This document shows positions 61,226-64,000 of a stretch of DNA of 64,000 nucleotides, in pieces (the stretch's first letter is position 1; each line of letters opens with the position of its first letter). The translations under genes and the position numbers were made by a program. The stretch covers positions 1-64,000 of the forward strand of contig JAFAYL010000059.1 of assembly GCA_019240405.1 (NCBI GenBank). Direction: 5' to 3'. This stretch comes from Acidobacteriaceae bacterium. Its GTDB lineage: Bacteria; Acidobacteriota; Terriglobia; Bryobacterales; Bryobacteraceae. The notes under the pieces are model-generated. The model was not told the DNA's origin. It made no database searches and was given only the letters and a program-made list of their open reading frames with translations.

Positions 61226-62314
61226 CTACTTATAAATTAAGGCACCATAAGACAGCATGGTGGCCATTTCGGCAAGCGCCTGTCCACTGCGGTGAAGCGC
61301 TTTCTTCGCAGTACTGTCCGGGATGAATAATACGTCGTCGGCGGTAAGCGTCGTATCCGGCGCTTTGTTAGCAAGGATCTTGTTCAAATCTATGCGAATC
61401 TCTTCTGCCCCATTGGGCTGGGTCGCATCCTTGCGGATAATAACGGCTTTCTTACCTTGAGCGCTCGGCTTCAAGTCTTCGGCTAGAGCGACGGCCTTGA
61501 GGACGGTCATTGAACTCCGGTCGCCGTTCATAACAAAACCGCCGGCGCGATTGACCGCTCCGACGACATACACGATTCCGGCACGCTGAACCATTACAGC
61601 GTCCCCAGGATACAGTTCGACATTTTCAGACGCAACCCCTTGCATGGCGCGTTTCAAATTGACAGAGAGAGTATTGGGGGCATGAGCGGCAGCCGGGTTC
61701 TTTTCGGGCTCTTCCAGAACGCGCTTGGCAATCTCACCGCGCGTGATGACGGCCGTGTTCGAGGCGTCATCGGCAAGGCCGCCGGCCTGAGAGACGACAC
61801 TCAGCAATGAAGTGCGACCGAAGACTTCATAATTCTGCGGCTGCTTCACTGCACCGGAAATGGAGATAGAATCCGCGCGAGAGCGTTTCACTTCCACTAA
61901 AACGTGCGGATTATTCAGCAAGCCGACGGTAGCGAGCTTGCTGGCAATAACGCCACCTAAAGCCGCTGGTGTTTCGCCCGCGGCAACGATGGGCTCATTC
62001 AGCAGCGGGAGACGGATGGTGCCGTCCGGGGCAACACGATAGGAACGGGAATACTCGGGAACATCGACGACGTAAAGATCGAGCTCATCGTCAGGGTGGA
62101 TTCTGTATATGTCCGCCAAACGAGCCGCTTCGGCCTGTTGATCGCGAGAAGCGAATCCGGCTTGGCCGTTCGTCATCGAAGAGCTCTGCGCGATCAAGAA
62201 CGAAGGAAGGCTAACCAGAGAAAAGCAACAGAGCACCAGCACGCGTAGTAACAAATGGTTTCCGGTCTGCGCCCCTGGCGTTCTGCCGAGCGAAGGCGCG
62301 CTCAATAGCTGCAT
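61226..62314 (-). CDS. wza: Outer-membrane polysaccharide export protein Wza
   Basis: 362 residues with an N-terminal signal region (~22-42, 'LLLRVLVLCCFSLVSLPSFL'); the pair of cysteines in it may include a lipobox, though the usual LxxC spacing is not clean. The polysaccharide export domain follows: 'YRIHPDDELDLYVVDVPEYS' and 'VAPDGTIRLPLLNEPIVAAG', then SLBB-type domains ('GAVKQPQNYEVFGRTSLLSVV' and 'VVGAVNRAGGFVMNGDRSSM'). Wza forms the channel that carries capsule or EPS across the outer membrane and works with Wzc, encoded 13 nt downstream. A C-terminal hydrophobic helix as in classical Wza ('MATMLSYGALIYK') is short. Confidence 0.92.
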   Translation of the reverse strand: MQLLSAPSLGRTPGAQTGNHLLLRVLVLCCFSLVSLPSFLIAQSSSMTNGQAGFASRDQQAEAARLADIYRIHPDDELDLYVVDVPEYSRSYRVAPDGTIRLPLLNEPIVAAGETPAALGGVIASKLATVGLLNNPHVLVEVKRSRADSISISGAVKQPQNYEVFGRTSLLSVVSQAGGLADDASNTAVITRGEIAKRVLEEPEKNPAAAHAPNTLSVNLKRAMQGVASENVELYPGDAVMVQRAGIVYVVGAVNRAGGFVMNGDRSSMTVLKAVALAEDLKPSAQGKKAVIIRKDATQPNGAEEIRIDLNKILANKAPDTTLTADDVLFIPDSTAKKALHRSGQALAEMATMLSYGALIYK

Positions 62315-62390
62315 ATTTAGCCCCTGTTTCTTTTTTATTGCTTTCTCCCGGAGCGTATTCGCGCCAACCGAGTTCCCAGAATGCAGTACG

Positions 62391-63059
62391 TCAAAGGACC
62401 CCCTCTATGAGGGCTGGCGACTGCCTCGATATTTCGCCCTTACTCGTGGAATGAAGTCCTTGCGCGAGCGACGCGCCAGCGTGCGATGCTTGGCGCGGCC
62501 GTATGGCGACTTTGTTTTCCCGCATGTTGCCGATGAGCAGCAGAAATTTCCGATCGATTTCGACAGCTACTGCGCGTTGGAAGATGTCGAGATTCACCAC
62601 GACTCGATATGCGCCTTTTTCGCGGATAAGAATGCCTTCCAAATCGCAGAGTGGACCTTCGCTAACGCGCACTCGCTGTCCGACCCTCAATACGGGCCAC
62701 GGCATGATTGGCAAACCGGAGCCGACCAGACTCTTGATCAGCTCGATCTCCTCATCCCCGACGGGGCACGGAATGCCCCCAAAGCCGACAACCGAGACCA
62801 CGCTGGGGATGCTCAACACTTTGCGGCGGTCCTCGAACGTGAAACGGCAGAATACATAACCCCGAAACAGCGGCAGTTCCAACGTCTTCACTCGATCAGA
62901 CCAGCGCCGGTGCGACGTGTACAACGGCAGGTAAGATTCAAGTGATTTCGCGCACAACTGTTCAGAAACGGCTCGGTCGTGTCCCGGCTTAACTGTGAGA
63001 GCATACCACGGAGGTAAAGCGGTTGAATTTTGGCAGGCTTCCGCCATCGCGAGTCCCAT
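62391..63059 (-). CDS. NusG-like transcription antiterminator (UpxY/RfaH type)
   Basis: 222 residues from the ATG at 63059; a start at 63047 is also possible, and a GTG at 63107 is unlikely. The N-terminal NGN domain begins 'PPWYALTVKPGHDRAVSEQL', 'ESYLPLYTSHRRWSDRVKTLELPLFRGYVFCRF' region, and has a KOW-like C-terminal part: 'VLRVGQRVRVSEGPLCDLEGILIREKGAYRVVVNLDIF' region (quoted only in part). UpxY and RfaH proteins ride on RNA polymerase and prevent early termination in long surface-polysaccharide operons. It is the first gene of a minus-strand run of about 29 kb, just as expected for such a regulator. A C-terminal tail of ~60 residues is poorly conserved. Confidence 0.92.
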   Translation of the reverse strand: MGLAMAEACQNSTALPPWYALTVKPGHDRAVSEQLCAKSLESYLPLYTSHRRWSDRVKTLELPLFRGYVFCRFTFEDRRKVLSIPSVVSVVGFGGIPCPVGDEEIELIKSLVGSGLPIMPWPVLRVGQRVRVSEGPLCDLEGILIREKGAYRVVVNLDIFQRAVAVEIDRKFLLLIGNMRENKVAIRPRQASHAGASLAQGLHSTSKGEISRQSPALIEGVL

Positions 63060-63135
63060 TTCGGTATCGTTAGCCTCCAGGATCGCGGCTTCAAATTTGA
63101 AGCGCACTTGCTCCCCAGAAAAAGGCGTAGACTCT

Positions 63136-63165
63136 AGTATTGTGCGCTGGGCCGCAGATTTTCAA
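63136..63165 (-). promoter_or_regulatory. Candidate sigma-70 promoter of the polysaccharide operon
   Basis: On the minus strand TTGAAA (63165-63160) and AATACT (63141-63136) are 18 nt apart, matching the consensus at five and four of six bases. Transcription would start near 63129 and give a leader of about 70 nt before the antiterminator gene. The rest of the divergent spacer (63060-63323) holds nothing else I can name; no ops-like element is seen. Confidence 0.35.
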
Positions 63166-63323
63166 GTGTTTGCGGAACTACCCAATCCTAGAAGTCCCGG
63201 CCTGAGTTCCATTACTTATAGAACCAGTACTAAAACCTTCTCGTAAGACGCTGACCGGCCGAACGAGCGGGACTTACCTGCTAGTCGCCGATCTATCTAT
63301 GCAGTTATGATTGGAGACATTGC

Positions 63324-64000
63324 ATGAGTGACATGAAAGAAACTCTGCCTACGGTTTCGGTGATCATTCCGTGTCGAAACGAGGCGCGATTCATTAGCAA
63401 ATGTCTCGATTCTGTTTTAACGAATGGGTATCCTTTAGGCCGGTTAGAGATATTGGTCGTTGATGGCATGAGCGATGACGGAACTCGAGAAATCGGCCAA
63501 GGCTATGCGGAGCGATACAAGCAGGTTCAGGTACTTACTAACGCTCGAAAACTAATTCCTTGTGCCGTCAATATCGGAGTTGACGAAGCGAAGGGCGAGA
63601 TAGTTATGCGTGTCGATGCGCATACGGTCTTAGAGGAGAGGTATATCGAGCGGTGCGTGCGCGTACTGGTCGAGTATGGCGCCGACGATGTCGGCGGGAA
63701 GCTCCGCATCGTCGCGCGCGATGACACTTCTGTCGGCCGGACGATAGTGAAAGCGTTGACGCAGCGGGTGGGTGTGGGCAATTTGCGGTATCGTTTTGCC
63801 GAACCGGAAAAGCCGGAGGTGGTGGATACGGTACCGTTTTTTTGTTGCTGGCGCGACGTCTTTGACAAGATCGGGCCTTTCAATGAGAAGCTTGCGCGGG
63901 TAGAAGATGTCGAGTTCAAACGAAGGCTGGTCCGGGCGGGCGGCCAAATAATGCTCGCGCCCGGGGCGGCTGCGGTTTACCAGGCTCGCTCCCAATTAAG
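63324..64000 (+). CDS. Glycosyltransferase family 2, 3' end outside the window
   Basis: Open from the ATG at 63324 (GGAG seven bases upstream) to the window edge, 225 codons. GT2 marks: 'VSVIIPCRNEARFISKCLDSV' (shortened) at the start, the first Asp of the donor site in 'ILVVDGMSDDGTREI', DxD in 'VMRVDAHTVLE', and 'FFCCWRDVFDKIGPFNEKLARVEDVEFKRRL' with the acceptor-site 'EDVEF' (ED motif). Such enzymes add sugars to lipid-linked chains on the cytoplasmic side. It runs divergently from the polysaccharide operon and could be the first gene of a second transferase block. Confidence 0.93.
   Translation, partial: MSDMKETLPTVSVIIPCRNEARFISKCLDSVLTNGYPLGRLEILVVDGMSDDGTREIGQGYAERYKQVQVLTNARKLIPCAVNIGVDEAKGEIVMRVDAHTVLEERYIERCVRVLVEYGADDVGGKLRIVARDDTSVGRTIVKALTQRVGVGNLRYRFAEPEKPEVVDTVPFFCCWRDVFDKIGPFNEKLARVEDVEFKRRLVRAGGQIMLAPGAAAVYQARSQL

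Noticed and set aside
1-64000. CRISPR arrays, IS elements, prophage genes, rRNA
   Set aside because: No regularly spaced repeats, no transposase, integrase or phage structural motifs, and no rRNA segments were found on either strand.

Overview
The window reads as a chromosomal segment of a diderm bacterium, most likely an Acidobacteriota member (Solibacter/Bryobacter-like; inferred, not proven). Supporting signs are a VWFA protein of the type abundant in Acidobacteria, an Oar-like TonB-dependent receptor with an N-terminal carboxypeptidase-regulatory domain, a fused LptF-LptG permease, several TPR and Ig-like secreted proteins, and moderately high GC. There is no phage, IS element, rRNA or CRISPR array.

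Left part (1-33.7 kb) is a housekeeping and envelope region. A minus-strand run (1-5517) holds a partial HYDIN-type protein, a secreted propeller-like protein, an Ig-like membrane protein, a PP2C phosphatase, a TPR lipidation/secretion-type protein and miaA. It is followed by a large TPR protein, a LytTR response regulator, inositol-3-phosphate synthase with an epimerase, sthA with a ROK protein, a KdpD/KdpE-like system broken into three genes, tRNA-Pro(GGG), a TonB-dependent receptor paired with a secreted glycosidase-like protein, the LptFG fusion, an M48 protease, tatA/tatC and polyphosphate glucokinase. At 30-33 kb lies a compact sortase locus: an LPKTA-tailed secreted protein behind a sigma-54-like promoter, a VWA protein and a sortase, then tRNA-Gln(CTG) and a TonB-type transducer.

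Right part (33.8-63.1 kb) is one minus-strand run of about 25 genes that builds and exports a surface polysaccharide. Transcription starts near 63.1 kb with a NusG/UpxY-like antiterminator, then wza and a wzc tyrosine autokinase, then a legionaminic acid block (legI, legG, ptmE, legC, legF, legB), a tailoring block (Asn-synthase-like, phytanoyl-CoA-dioxygenase-like, TylF-type methyltransferase), wzx, a capsule-type transferase, a deacetylase-glycosyltransferase fusion, a wzy-like polymerase, two DegT aminotransferases, the initiating sugar transferase, a two-subunit transketolase, a FemAB-like acyltransferase, a class I aminotransferase and finally a cysteine-rich duplicated protein. A divergent glycosyltransferase gene leaves the window on the right.

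The most interesting items are the sortase locus in a diderm, the polysaccharide cluster with legionaminate genes but no recognisable LegH, its split transketolase and glutaminase-less Asn-synthase-like enzyme, and the rearranged KdpD. All functions are inferred from sequence reading alone.
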